NCBI GenBank assembly: GCA_023411795.1
Contig: JAEYOK010000040.1
Coordinates: 1-61,427, forward strand
DNA length: 61,427 bases
Reading direction: 5' to 3'
Source: Bacillota bacterium
GTDB taxonomy: Bacteria; Bacillota; Clostridia; DSM-8532
The notes under the pieces were generated by a model. That model was not told the origin of the DNA. It searched no databases and was given only the letters and a program-made list of their open reading frames with translations. This document shows, piece by piece, positions 1 to 9,640 of this stretch. The stretch's first letter is position 1. Each line of letters starts with the position of its first letter. Made by a program: the position numbers and the translations under genes.

Positions 1-103
1 ATATGACATTGGCCGTGCCTGCGTGCAGCTTGCTTCTCCTGACTTCAAGTTCATGAGCGGCGAGACAATCACGCTTGAAGGTGGATTGGGTCTAAGACCG
101 TAA
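1..103 (+). CDS. C-terminal fragment of a short-chain dehydrogenase/reductase (SDR)
   Basis: The reading frame is open from base 2 to the TAA at 101-103 and encodes 33 residues. They contain the typical SDR tail: a helix ending in RACVQLAS, then the SGETITLEGG stretch, in which the family has a conserved G-x-x-hydrophobic-x-V/L-x-GG end of the Rossmann fold, and a final GLRP. The catalytic Tyr-Lys and the cofactor motif lie outside the window, so the substrate cannot be given. The protein is a cytoplasmic NAD(P)-dependent oxidoreductase by family. A factor-independent terminator lies 120 bp downstream, so the following surface-protein gene is a separate unit. Confidence 0.8.
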   Translation, partial: YDIGRACVQLASPDFKFMSGETITLEGGLGLRP

Positions 104-220
104 GCTTGACAGAAAAACTTATATTTCTCAAATGACAATGTCAACTGAAATGACGTTCAGGATGGCTAATTTGCAAATAATTTCCTAAAGTCTAAAAAAA
201 AGGTTTTGAAAAACAAAATG

Positions 221-254
221 AAAACCGTTTATCTAAAAGGATAGACGGTTTTTT
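221..254 (+). terminator. Rho-independent terminator after the SDR gene
   Basis: A 13-bp stem (AAAACCGTTTATC pairing with GATAGACGGTTTT, one G-U pair) with a 6-nt loop is followed directly by a run of T. It closes transcription from the SDR gene. Confidence 0.85.
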
Positions 255-326
255 GTTATCTCGGTAAAACCGTTAACCGGACTGGAAAAGCATGGTAATA
301 CACATGAGTATTGTTTACTTATCTAT

Positions 327-376
327 ATTCAGGCAGATTTCACTACCATTCAGGTCAAATCTCCCTACCATTCAGG
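327..376 (+). promoter_or_regulatory. Three phased ATTCAGG repeats, probable LytTR-type activator site
   Basis: ATTCAGG occurs at 327-333, 348-354 and 370-376, that is every 21-22 bp or two helical turns. The last two copies extend to CTACCATTCAGG. On the other strand the core reads CCTGAATGGT, close to the CCTGAAATGT repeats (also 22 bp apart) before the LytTR regulator gene at 10.2 kb. The last copy ends 14 bp before the -35 hexamer of the downstream promoter, a position expected for an activator. Binding by the regulator encoded at 10245-10967 is inferred. Confidence 0.55.
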
Positions 377-390
377 CTTTTTTAAAAATT

Positions 391-419
391 TTGTCGAAAT
401 TTCTGATATTCTGTAGAAT
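391..419 (+). promoter_or_regulatory. Sigma-A-type promoter of the surface-protein gene
   Basis: TTGTCG at 391-396, a 17-bp spacer and TAGAAT at 414-419. The -35 is poor and the -10 good, which fits a promoter that needs the activator repeats just upstream. The leader to the start codon is about 75 nt. Confidence 0.6.
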
Positions 420-501
420 GATGGATTTTATAAAGAGGTATCGCTGAATGAAGCGAGTGACACCTCAAAGTAAACCAACAGATTGAAGGGAGAATAAAGG
501 G

Positions 502-3500
502 ATGAAGAAAAAGCTCATGAGTTTATTCCTCTGTCTGTGTATGCTAATTACAATGCTACCCACTGCGGCTTATGCTTCGCAGGGCGACAGATTGAGTACA
601 ACAGCACGGACTACAGAAGAGAAGACAGAAAACCCTTTTACAGATGTAAAAAAATCCGACTGGTTTTACAACGCAGTGCAATATGCACGCGGGAAAGGAT
701 TCTTTGCAGGTACCTCTACGACAACTTTTACACCTAACGGAACCATGACCCGTAGTATGTTTGTTGCCGTTTTGGGCCGTATGGCAGGAGTTGATACCGA
801 AAAATACAAAGGTGAATCTTCCTTTTCCGATGTAAAAGTAGATGCTTATTATGCTCCCTATGTTGCGTGGGCTGCAAAACACGGTATTACGTCAGGCGTT
901 GGTAATGGCAAATTTGCACCTGATGAACTTATAAATCGCCAGCAGATGGCAGCATTCTTTGTACGCTATTTTGAGACCTTTGGTGTGGACTACGATACCG
1001 GAGTCAATATCACCACAATTCCGGCAGATATTGATAGCGTTGCCGATTATGCCAAAGATGCTGTTTTAAAATTGTGGAGAAACGGCTTGCTGGCAGGAGA
1101 CGGAGTAAATTTTGATCCTTTGGGTAGTGCCAGCCGTGCACAGGCGGCAGCACTGTGTATGCGGACAGATGAAGTTGTTAAAACATGGTATAAGGAACCT
1201 GGTGTGCCCAAAGAGGAGACACCTGTTGTCGCTCCACCTTCCGGTGGAGGATCATCCGGTGGCAATACTACCGTCTATTACAATGTGACATTGATAGCGG
1301 GAGAAGAAACTACAACCAAGACCTATCCCTCCGGAACACTACTTAGCTCAATACCGGTTCCATATCAGGCCGGAAAATTATTTTTAGGATGGTATTATGA
1401 CAATGCCTTTAGTAGCATTGTGGCAGACACCGACACACTTACAAGCAATCTAACCTTGCATGCTAAGCTTATTGAAGCCATACCGCTGACCGAGGGTGGC
1501 GAGATAAATTTTGCAACAAAGCAGGATGTTGAAACAAATTTTACCATCACAATAAATGCGGGCAGCAAGCCTGTGGTGGGTACGGATTTTAAATTCCGCA
1601 ACATAACAAACCCCTCTGTTACAGATGGAACAGACGGTGTTGTGCAGGAAACTGTTTCAGTCACCGGCAGCGCAGGCAGCTTTACTGTTGCTTCTGCCAA
1701 CGGTGGCTTTACTCCCGGTCATACCTATCAAATAGAGCTTCTTAATGATGGAATGACTTTTGCCGGTGAGGGCGAGGAAGTCCGTTATTTTAATTTCATT
1801 GTCCATAAGGATGAGGTCCTTAATCTGGAGCTAAATAATGATGTCAACTTTATTTCAGCATCAGATCTGTCTGAAAGCGATCGCAGTAAAGTGCTGGAAT
1901 ATGACGGATTGAATCAGGCTGTTATCAATTCCCGTGGTGTGACCACATTTAAGACAAATGACAGCACAGGCAGCTTTACCTATTCCGGCGGTGGCATCTC
2001 TGTTGGTGACACGGTGGCAATTTACAACGGGAAAAAGCCCGATGAGCGTACTGTGGCCGATAGCGGTGATGTTGCATATGTGAAGATTATTAAAATAGAT
2101 GGCACGACATATTATTATCAATCTGCAGAGGCGGAGGATGTAATTTTCACCCCCGATGTACTGCCCATAGACCTTGATCCCGGTGATGGTGTATCTTCAA
2201 ACGCCAGTGGTACACTTGTTGTTGACAGCGACAGGCTTTCCTTTGACAGCTCAAACATCCATCATTCTGAAATGGGGCTTGGTGCTGATACTGTAGTGGA
2301 GCCGGGCGACTTCCTCGCTTTCTTTAACAAAGGAGATCTGGGGGATGTAACAGCCAATAAACAGGGCTATGGTAAGATTGTCAGCGTTTCTGTAAACGGT
2401 GGTACAACCACTATTGTCTATGAGTCTGTTTCAGAGGAAACAGTACTAAAAGCCATGGAGCTATACAGCGAAAGCGAGCTGTCAGAGAGCGATATTATTG
2501 CTGCCTACGATGAGCAGCTTATCAGTCAAGCTGTGGAGTCACAGCTTAAGGCCAGCGGTTTTATCCAGGAGGCCGGAGAGTACCTTGCAACTCTTGCCGT
2601 CCAAACCGACGAGATAAAAGAGATTTTTAACAGTGGGGATAATTTGACCCTGACCGACTATACCATTACCTATAGCGATGGCACTCCCGTTAGCAAGGAT
2701 GAGCTCACTCTGATGGGCAATATTGTTGATAAGGATGGCGGAGTCAAGATCAGTGTGAGCGCCAGTCCAAAGCTGGTTCACTTTAAAGGAAAGCCGGGTA
2801 TCCGCGTGGAGGTTGCTGTAACATATAAGTTTGATATACAGAAATCCGGCTCCAATAAAAAAGTCGCAGTAGAACTTACTGCCTTCTTTGAGCAGGAAGT
2901 TGTCTTTGGCTTTAGTGTTAGCGGTGGAGCAGTATGGAAATGGAAATTTATTATCCCCTACATAGCTGACTACCGTATGACCGGCCACATCGACCTTGGA
3001 ACTTATACCGGCGTAGGTATCACTGCTACCGCCAAGCTGGGTCAGGATGAAGAAACCTGGGGCATGGACTGGCCGCCAAAGTCCGATGCGGCATCGGCAG
3101 AAAAAGATATCATCGATCTCAGTGAGGCCATCAAAAAGAAGATGAATGCTGTAGAGACCTTATTCCCCAAGAGTGAAGGTTCTTCTTCTGGCGGTCTGGC
3201 CGAGAAATACGCCGAATTTATGAAGGATGCCAACGAAAAATGGATAGATCTTTTTGTGGTAGAGCTCTTAAACTTGAGCGGGGCGGTTGACCCCTTACAC
3301 CTTCTGGCTTATGGCATCGATGTTGACTTTGTGGTGTCGGCCAATTTGAATGTTGCCATCGGTATGACCTTCCAATATGAAAACTCTAAGCGTCATTCTT
3401 TCGCCCTGTCACTGAAGAGCAAGAAGGGTGATAGTGAGACAATAGATCTAAGCACTAATGGTTATCAGTTTGATTTCTATGTTATGGGGACCCTCGGTAT

Positions 3501-6500
3501 CCGTGCAGGTATTAGAGCCAAAGCTATGGTAGGCCTGTTTTCGACAAAATTAGCCGGAATCGGGCTGCAAATTGAAGCCGGTGCTTACGCCCGATTGTGG
3601 GGTTACTTCTACTACTCTTTGACAAACTATAAAATAGGGGGAGTATGGGTAAAGACCAGCAATTACTCCGGAGCAATGTTAGTGGAGATTGGCGCGTATT
3701 TGGATGTCAAATTCATTGCCGAGGCATTAAACGGCAAATACTCTTATGCACCCAATATCCATGCCAAAGAGTGGCCTTTCTGGTGGGCAGGTGAGCGGGA
3801 AAATGTTTATGACTTCGCCTATGAGAAAGCTCCCACATACAATATCCAAAATGTTACAACTTATACTCTACCGACTATTGTATATGATATGAAGTGGATG
3901 GATTTAAAAACCGGAGACAAAGGCGAGAATGATAAACCTAAAACCAAAAACTTTGATGAAAATACCGTTCACAACACCAAGGACGAAAAGTATTTCGTAG
4001 TGGAGCTATCAAACCCAGCCTTTACATATGACCCAGTAAATAACAAGATTAGAGTAAACACCGATTCCGGCGCGGTGGAGCAAAGCTGTGAGATGAAGAT
4101 AACATGGAAGGGTGCGTCTTTGGCTGGTTCATCCGAGGTGCTTAGCCGAACTATCTCGCTCAACTGGAGCAATGATAAAGACGCAGCCACCATCGCTTTT
4201 GACACGGGCGCCGGCTCTGCCGTGCAGATGCTCTGTCTTCTTGCTGGAACAGTTCTTGAAGATAAAATGCCCAAAGAGCCCCCCACCAGACTTGGCTATG
4301 ACTTTGCCGGCTGGTATACGGACGCTGCTTATGGCACCCCCTTCACAGCTACGACTATGCCGTCGGGTAACACAACCCTGTATGCCAAGTGGACACCGAA
4401 AACTGTGAGCTATACGGTGGAGCACTATCAAAAAGCTCTGGATGGCCAGTATGTGCTGATAGCAACCGACAACACCCCCACGGGTGAGGTTGACGGCTCG
4501 ACTGACGCTAAAGCCAATAACTATACTGGCTTTACGGCGAAGGCCATTGAGCAGCAAAAAATAGCCTTCGACGGCTCCACTATCGTTGAGATTTACTATG
4601 ACCGCAACTTATATGATTTAAAGTTCGTTTATGGCAACGGCAGCAATGACATTACGTTAAGAGCTCTATTTGGCTCCCCAATCGTAAAACCCTCCAATCC
4701 GTCTAAACCAGGCTACACCTTCAACGGCTGGAGCGCTGAGATTCCTTCCACCATGCCCGCAGGTGCGCTTACCTTCACTGCTAAGTGGGCACCAAAGACG
4801 GATACACCCTATATTGTGAAATATTATAAACAAAATTTAAACGGAACCACCTATGTGCTGGATCAGACAGAAGGAAAATCCGGAACAACAGGACAGTCCA
4901 CCAATTTCAATAATACCAATACCTATATTGGATTTACGGCGCTTCCCTTCGATCAAAAGATCATCGCGGCTGATGGCAGAACAGTGATTGAGATAAAGTA
5001 CAACCGTAACATATACCCCCTGTCGTGGAACGTTAATGACGGAGAACCATTGACAGAAGGCTCATATACAAAAGGTGACATAAAGTATGGCACGCCCATC
5101 GTGACGCCTCAAATGCCCACACGCGAAGGCTATATCTTCGCCGGTTGGTATAAGGATGCAGGGTTGACCGTGGCACTGGAGGACAATGCCACCATGCCAG
5201 ACACCGCGCTGACACTCACCGCCAAGTGGGACGCAGCAACGGTCCGCTACAAAGTTAAGCACATCCAACAGGATTTTGATGGAAACTACCCTGAAAGCGG
5301 AAGCTTGGTGGAAGTGGAAGAAAAAGAAGGCATCACAGAACAGAACACCACTGCCGCTGCTAAGCCCTACGAAGGCTTCACGGTGCAGGACTTCACCCAG
5401 ATGCCAATCGCAGCTAATGGCACTACCGTAGTGGTGATAAAATACGCCCGCAACAGCTACATCGTTGAATTCGACGGCAATGGCAACGACAATGGCGACG
5501 ATTTAATGGAAGATATGGCCTTCCAGTATGGGGAAACCAAGAATTTAACCGCTAACGTATATACGCTAACCGGCCATACCTTCGTCTGCTGGAACACGAA
5601 GGCGGACGGATCCGGTACAAGCTACACTGATGCCCAATCGGTCCAAAACCTGTCGAGCGAAGTAGACGGCACTGTTACTCTCTACGCTCAATGGACTATA
5701 AACACCTACGACGTGTCGTTTGATACCAATAAGGAAATTGGCAGCTCCGAGCCGATGATTGACGTCGAAAAAATTAAGGTAACCCATGGCAGCACCTACG
5801 GCCGTCTGCCCACGGTGAGCCGCACGGGCTATACATTCGACGGATGGTACACAGAAAAGGTAGGTGGCACGGTGGTGTCGGACACAAACATAGTGACGAC
5901 CCATCATACTCTCTATGCCCATTGGACTGCCTACACCTATACCGTGGAGTTCGACCCGAATAGCGGAAGCGGCGGCCCCATGGAGAACCAGGACTTCACC
6001 TATGATGTTGCGCAGAACCTGACTGAAATAGGATTTACCAAGACCGGTTATACTTTCACCGGTTGGAATACAATGGCCGACGGAAAAGGCACAAGTTATA
6101 CAAACAAAGAATCGGTTATCAACTTTACCGACACGAACAATGAAACCATTACGCTATACGCACAGTGGGAGATCAACACCTATACTATTATATTTAATAC
6201 CAACGATGGAAGTGGCAGCTCCGAAAAGATTAACGTTACCCATGGCAGCACATATGGCACTCTGCCCCCGGTAAGCCGAATCGGTTATGCCTTCGAGGGC
6301 TGGTTTACTGAGCTTGTCGGTGGTACAAAGGTGTCTGACACAGGTATAGTGGAGACAAGTCATACCCTCTACGCGATTTGGACACCTAACACCTACACGG
6401 TGAATTTCCATGGTCGTGATGGCGCAGAGGGCAGCATGAGCAGCCAAGTATTCGCCTATGATATCCAGCAACCTCTTAGTGCCTGTGAATTCACAAAGAC

Positions 6501-8430
6501 CGGCTATTATCTGTCCGGCTGGGCAACTGAAGAGAATGGCATAAAGGTCTACGAGCCCGGCGAAAATGTTAAAAATCTGCGTTCCGAGCAGGGTGGTAGT
6601 GTCGACCTGTATACTATTTGGGAGCCTATGGTTTACACAGTGTTATTTGATGGAAATAAGGGCAGCGGCAGCACCGACGTCAGTGTATATTATAATAAAA
6701 TATCTGTGACCTATGGTACGGCTTATGGTACTTTGCCTACCGCGTCCCGCCAAAATTACACCTTTGAAGGCTGGTACACCTCTGCAACCGAAGGTACACA
6801 AATCACGGGAGCTGAAATTTATACCATTGCGGATAATCAGACTCTTTACGCTCACTGGTCACCCGTTAAAGTTACTATCAAGTTCTGGTATTCTTCTACT
6901 GACGTAGAGCCTTTTGCCACAACAGAAACCACACGTGACGGCAACTACGTCCTTCCGGAAGCAGTTCCCACGAAAGAGAATTATGACTTCATCGGATGGT
7001 ATACAACAAGCGACCCAAGATATGGCTGGAAGATAACAGAATCGAACACGTTAAGAAACAATGATTACACTACCGACCTGTACGCAGCCTGGGAGTCATC
7101 TACGAAGAATATAAATTTCTTCAGAGATGGTGTTAGTACTACGGAAGCAAAAGACTCATATTACATGCACAGTTGGCCTGAAGCTAATAAAGGCTACGGC
7201 CAAGGTTGGGCCTTTAAGGATACAGCTACACCAGAAGGAAAGGCCTTTGTCGGCTGGTATCTGGATGATGCGTTTACGCAGCCTCTTGTGGGCGATACCA
7301 AAGTAGAACTGTACAACGGCATGAATCTTTACGCTAGGTATCTGAATCTTTCTACTCTTGCAGGGTACGAAGACTATGCGGAAATCACTTCTGCGGATGA
7401 TTTACAGGCCTTAGCACTAAACTATAGCTATCATACAGTTCAAACTAAGTATCTGTTTACAAGCGACATTGAACTGGAAAACTGGACGTACCCCATAGGC
7501 TATATGGAAGGGAATTGGCATGAGGCGCCCTTTTATTACAATCCATACAATTATACATGGTCTGAGATAAAACAGTGCCCAAATTTTGGAGGCGATTACT
7601 ATTACAATCTAAACTTAAAAGCCGGGACAATCTTCGATGGAGGAGGCCATACAATTACCATAACAGAAACGATGACTGCGCCGTTTTTTGGCAGTAATCG
7701 TACCGGTAGTTTTAAAAATCTTACCATAGACGCAACAGCTGTTTCAGAGGTAAGAATTAATGGTGGCACTGGCCTTTTGGGGGCGACCGCAAGTGAAATC
7801 GATAATTGTCATGTAAGCTGTACGAATCTTTCTATCGGCTATGATTATCGAAACTTCTATGGAGGTGGACTTGTGGCTTATATCTCAAATGGAACGATAA
7901 AAAACAGCAGCTTTACTGGCTCTATCACATCTAAATCCATAAGAACCGGCGGCATCGTAGGGAGCGTGAGTGCACCCGGCACTATTGAGAACTGTATTGC
8001 CACAGTAGATATCAAGAATAGTCCTTATGATACGTTCAACTGGTACATCGGAGGAATTGTTGGCTATGTTTACGGCGAAAGCAGTGAAAAAACATGCACC
8101 ATCACAGGCTGCGAAGTGTACTCAAATGTTGAATACCAAGAAAGCCACGAGGGAGCAGCTTTTTACATAAGTAATGTTGCATCGAGTGCAAGACTTTACG
8201 TCGGCGGCATAATGGGATACGGTAATTCTTATAACAGCGTTTCAAACTGTACTGTGGGAACAGAGCTTAACAAATTAGTCATAAGCGGTAGTAGTCCAAG
8301 TTATTACAGTGATGTATTTATAAACGTTGGTGCTGTATGCGGGTTAGGCTATAATTGCACCGATAACAGTTGGTATGTTGATGTTTATAATAACTCAGAA
8401 AAGAAAACAGTTAAAGAAACGAGTAACTAA
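502..8430 (+). CDS. Giant SLH-domain surface protein with Listeria-Bacteroides (InlB B-type) repeats
   Basis: The product has 2642 residues and starts at an ATG with AAGGGAG 10 nt upstream. It opens with a Sec signal peptide (lysines, a hydrophobic core and an AYAS cleavage region near residue 26). Three SLH domains follow at about 44-95, 107-160 and 173-225; these bind secondary cell-wall polymer. A PPSGGGSSGG-type linker leads to one FLGWYYD repeat (about 258-325). Residues 330-1200 are mostly unrecognised. From 1233 to about 2283 there are eleven Flg_new/InlB-B-type repeats with the GYxFxGWY...LYAxW pattern. The first three alternate with MucBP-like modules of about 65 residues (VEHYQKALDG, VKYYKQNLNG, VKHIQQDFDG). 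The end (about 2420-2620) has GLUG-like GGIVG motifs. The family suggests an adhesin or cell-wall-bound exoprotein; the ligand is unknown. No sortase signal is present. The next two loci, an exported protease and a LytTR system, may act on it or control it. Confidence 0.9.
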   Translation: MKKKLMSLFLCLCMLITMLPTAAYASQGDRLSTTARTTEEKTENPFTDVKKSDWFYNAVQYARGKGFFAGTSTTTFTPNGTMTRSMFVAVLGRMAGVDTEKYKGESSFSDVKVDAYYAPYVAWAAKHGITSGVGNGKFAPDELINRQQMAAFFVRYFETFGVDYDTGVNITTIPADIDSVADYAKDAVLKLWRNGLLAGDGVNFDPLGSASRAQAAALCMRTDEVVKTWYKEPGVPKEETPVVAPPSGGGSSGGNTTVYYNVTLIAGEETTTKTYPSGTLLSSIPVPYQAGKLFLGWYYDNAFSSIVADTDTLTSNLTLHAKLIEAIPLTEGGEINFATKQDVETNFTITINAGSKPVVGTDFKFRNITNPSVTDGTDGVVQETVSVTGSAGSFTVASANGGFTPGHTYQIELLNDGMTFAGEGEEVRYFNFIVHKDEVLNLELNNDVNFISASDLSESDRSKVLEYDGLNQAVINSRGVTTFKTNDSTGSFTYSGGGISVGDTVAIYNGKKPDERTVADSGDVAYVKIIKIDGTTYYYQSAEAEDVIFTPDVLPIDLDPGDGVSSNASGTLVVDSDRLSFDSSNIHHSEMGLGADTVVEPGDFLAFFNKGDLGDVTANKQGYGKIVSVSVNGGTTTIVYESVSEETVLKAMELYSESELSESDIIAAYDEQLISQAVESQLKASGFIQEAGEYLATLAVQTDEIKEIFNSGDNLTLTDYTITYSDGTPVSKDELTLMGNIVDKDGGVKISVSASPKLVHFKGKPGIRVEVAVTYKFDIQKSGSNKKVAVELTAFFEQEVVFGFSVSGGAVWKWKFIIPYIADYRMTGHIDLGTYTGVGITATAKLGQDEETWGMDWPPKSDAASAEKDIIDLSEAIKKKMNAVETLFPKSEGSSSGGLAEKYAEFMKDANEKWIDLFVVELLNLSGAVDPLHLLAYGIDVDFVVSANLNVAIGMTFQYENSKRHSFALSLKSKKGDSETIDLSTNGYQFDFYVMGTLGIRAGIRAKAMVGLFSTKLAGIGLQIEAGAYARLWGYFYYSLTNYKIGGVWVKTSNYSGAMLVEIGAYLDVKFIAEALNGKYSYAPNIHAKEWPFWWAGERENVYDFAYEKAPTYNIQNVTTYTLPTIVYDMKWMDLKTGDKGENDKPKTKNFDENTVHNTKDEKYFVVELSNPAFTYDPVNNKIRVNTDSGAVEQSCEMKITWKGASLAGSSEVLSRTISLNWSNDKDAATIAFDTGAGSAVQMLCLLAGTVLEDKMPKEPPTRLGYDFAGWYTDAAYGTPFTATTMPSGNTTLYAKWTPKTVSYTVEHYQKALDGQYVLIATDNTPTGEVDGSTDAKANNYTGFTAKAIEQQKIAFDGSTIVEIYYDRNLYDLKFVYGNGSNDITLRALFGSPIVKPSNPSKPGYTFNGWSAEIPSTMPAGALTFTAKWAPKTDTPYIVKYYKQNLNGTTYVLDQTEGKSGTTGQSTNFNNTNTYIGFTALPFDQKIIAADGRTVIEIKYNRNIYPLSWNVNDGEPLTEGSYTKGDIKYGTPIVTPQMPTREGYIFAGWYKDAGLTVALEDNATMPDTALTLTAKWDAATVRYKVKHIQQDFDGNYPESGSLVEVEEKEGITEQNTTAAAKPYEGFTVQDFTQMPIAANGTTVVVIKYARNSYIVEFDGNGNDNGDDLMEDMAFQYGETKNLTANVYTLTGHTFVCWNTKADGSGTSYTDAQSVQNLSSEVDGTVTLYAQWTINTYDVSFDTNKEIGSSEPMIDVEKIKVTHGSTYGRLPTVSRTGYTFDGWYTEKVGGTVVSDTNIVTTHHTLYAHWTAYTYTVEFDPNSGSGGPMENQDFTYDVAQNLTEIGFTKTGYTFTGWNTMADGKGTSYTNKESVINFTDTNNETITLYAQWEINTYTIIFNTNDGSGSSEKINVTHGSTYGTLPPVSRIGYAFEGWFTELVGGTKVSDTGIVETSHTLYAIWTPNTYTVNFHGRDGAEGSMSSQVFAYDIQQPLSACEFTKTGYYLSGWATEENGIKVYEPGENVKNLRSEQGGSVDLYTIWEPMVYTVLFDGNKGSGSTDVSVYYNKISVTYGTAYGTLPTASRQNYTFEGWYTSATEGTQITGAEIYTIADNQTLYAHWSPVKVTIKFWYSSTDVEPFATTETTRDGNYVLPEAVPTKENYDFIGWYTTSDPRYGWKITESNTLRNNDYTTDLYAAWESSTKNINFFRDGVSTTEAKDSYYMHSWPEANKGYGQGWAFKDTATPEGKAFVGWYLDDAFTQPLVGDTKVELYNGMNLYARYLNLSTLAGYEDYAEITSADDLQALALNYSYHTVQTKYLFTSDIELENWTYPIGYMEGNWHEAPFYYNPYNYTWSEIKQCPNFGGDYYYNLNLKAGTIFDGGGHTITITETMTAPFFGSNRTGSFKNLTIDATAVSEVRINGGTGLLGATASEIDNCHVSCTNLSIGYDYRNFYGGGLVAYISNGTIKNSSFTGSITSKSIRTGGIVGSVSAPGTIENCIATVDIKNSPYDTFNWYIGGIVGYVYGESSEKTCTITGCEVYSNVEYQESHEGAAFYISNVASSARLYVGGIMGYGNSYNSVSNCTVGTELNKLVISGSSPSYYSDVFINVGAVCGLGYNCTDNSWYVDVYNNSEKKTVKETSN

Positions 8431-8437
8431 TAAATCA

Positions 8438-8463
8438 CAGTGGCGGGCAATTGCCCGCCACTG
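8438..8463. terminator. Perfect 26-bp palindrome after the surface-protein gene
   Basis: CAGTGGCGGGCAA is followed at once by its exact reverse complement, 8 bp after the TAA stop. A very stable hairpin forms, but the T-tract is weak (TACTTATAAA), so it may protect the mRNA end as much as terminate. Confidence 0.55.
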
Positions 8464-8474
8464 TACTTATAAAA

Positions 8475-8512
8475 TGTCATCCTGAACAGAAAGAAGTATA
8501 GTGAAGGATCTC
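8475..8512 (+). repeat. TGTCATCCTGAAC...GAAGGATCTC intergenic element
   Basis: This segment has the look of the dispersed TGTCATyCTGA...GAAGgATCT elements seen in many clostridial genomes (recalled, not searched). It lies between the palindrome and the subtilase gene. A GTG inside it would extend the subtilase frame by 26 codons, but that extension has no ribosome binding site and would bury the signal peptide. Confidence 0.35.
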
Positions 8513-8578
8513 ATTAAATCCTTCGCAAGTAACATGCAATATACAATTTGCTTTATAAATTATGGAAAGGATAAACAC

Positions 8579-9640
8579 ATGAAACTGCGCCTGTTCTTCG
8601 TAGCAATACTAGTCACCATACTTCTAGCAACCAATTTATTGGTTGCCATGAACATGGCATTACCTGCTTTTGCAGCCGAAGCTGAGCCGGTTCGGGTGGC
8701 CATTATCGACACTGGAATATCCGAAACCGCCCTAAACGAGGAAAATCTATTCCCTGGGCAAAATTACATTCTGCCTGATCGATCGACTGCCGACACCATT
8801 GGGCATGGCACGGCAGTAGCTTCTATCATTGCAGGAAGCGAGAAGGCAGGGATACAGGGAATTTGCTTGGATGTTAAACTGGTTCCGCTGGTTTATTACA
8901 TGAAAAGCGAAGATGGCAGTATTGTTAAGGGTGACACTGATATGCTGGCGCAAATAATACGGGACGCGGTCGAGGTCTACAATTGTAAGATTCTCAATAT
9001 AAGCTCCGGCGTCATGACTGACACTCCGGCTTTGCGGGATGCGGTCGCATGGGTTGAGAAAAAGGGAGTATTGATTATTTCCAGTGCGGGGAATGACGGA
9101 AATGATACCGTCTATTATCCCGGGGCATACAGCAGCGTTCTGTGTGTGGGTGCGGCAAATGAAGAGAACAACGGTCCGGCAGGCTTTTCAAACCTCCATG
9201 AGGCAGTTGATATTCTGGCACCCGGTGAAAAGCTACTTGCAGCAACCATGAAGGGAAATCAGCATTTGGTTTCGGGAACCAGCTATGCCACAGCCTATGT
9301 TTCAGGTATAGCAGCCAAACTTATGACCGAATATCCTGACCTGACAGCAAAACAGGTACGTAAAATTCTTTGCCAATCTGCCGCAGATTCAAGCACTGCC
9401 GGATACGATATTGAATCAGGTTGGGGCATTGTAAATATGGATAAGGCTCTTGTCTATGCACGACAAAACCGCCTGTTCCCAATACTTGATCCGCTAAAAT
9501 GGTACTTTGACAGTGTGATTAAAGATATAGAGATAGAAATACCGCAGTACAATAATCGAACTGCGGTATCTATATTTAAATCAATATCTTTGCTACTAAA
9601 AGGGTTTGGTCAAATTCATAAGCTAAGGGTTTTATTCTGA
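8579..9640 (+). CDS. Exported subtilisin-like serine peptidase (S8 family)
   Basis: The start is placed at the ATG at 8579 because GGAAAGG lies 8 nt upstream and a signal peptide begins there (KLR, a long hydrophobic stretch, ALPAFA). The protein has 353 residues. The catalytic triad is visible: Asp in AIIDTGI, His in GHGTAVAS and Ser in SGTSYATAYVSG, with the oxyanion-hole Asn in SSAGND. There is hardly any propeptide. The domain ends near DKALVYARQ. The last 40 residues are odd: they read through an inverted repeat at 9539-9569 and then run antisense to a leucine-rich-repeat remnant, so the natural C-terminus may have been lost. The protease sits between a surface protein and an AgrA/AgrC-like system, so a role in processing a surface protein or a signal is possible but not shown. 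Confidence 0.88.
   Translation: MKLRLFFVAILVTILLATNLLVAMNMALPAFAAEAEPVRVAIIDTGISETALNEENLFPGQNYILPDRSTADTIGHGTAVASIIAGSEKAGIQGICLDVKLVPLVYYMKSEDGSIVKGDTDMLAQIIRDAVEVYNCKILNISSGVMTDTPALRDAVAWVEKKGVLIISSAGNDGNDTVYYPGAYSSVLCVGAANEENNGPAGFSNLHEAVDILAPGEKLLAATMKGNQHLVSGTSYATAYVSGIAAKLMTEYPDLTAKQVRKILCQSAADSSTAGYDIESGWGIVNMDKALVYARQNRLFPILDPLKWYFDSVIKDIEIEIPQYNNRTAVSIFKSISLLLKGFGQIHKLRVLF
9539..9569. terminator. Inverted repeat, probable bidirectional terminator
   Basis: ATACCGCAGT and ACTGCGGTAT form a perfect 10-bp stem with an 11-nt loop between two converging genes. It lies just after the broken LemA/LRR gene on the minus strand and inside the 3' end of the subtilase frame on the plus strand. 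Confidence 0.55.

Noticed and set aside
8481..8489. A CCTGAAC sequence before the subtilase gene as a LytTR site
   Set aside because: It is a single copy inside a dispersed element, without the paired 21-22-bp spacing seen at the other sites.
8501..8578. GTG start 26 codons upstream of the subtilase start
   Set aside because: It lies in the TGTCATCCTGA element, has no binding site and would put 26 polar residues before the signal peptide.
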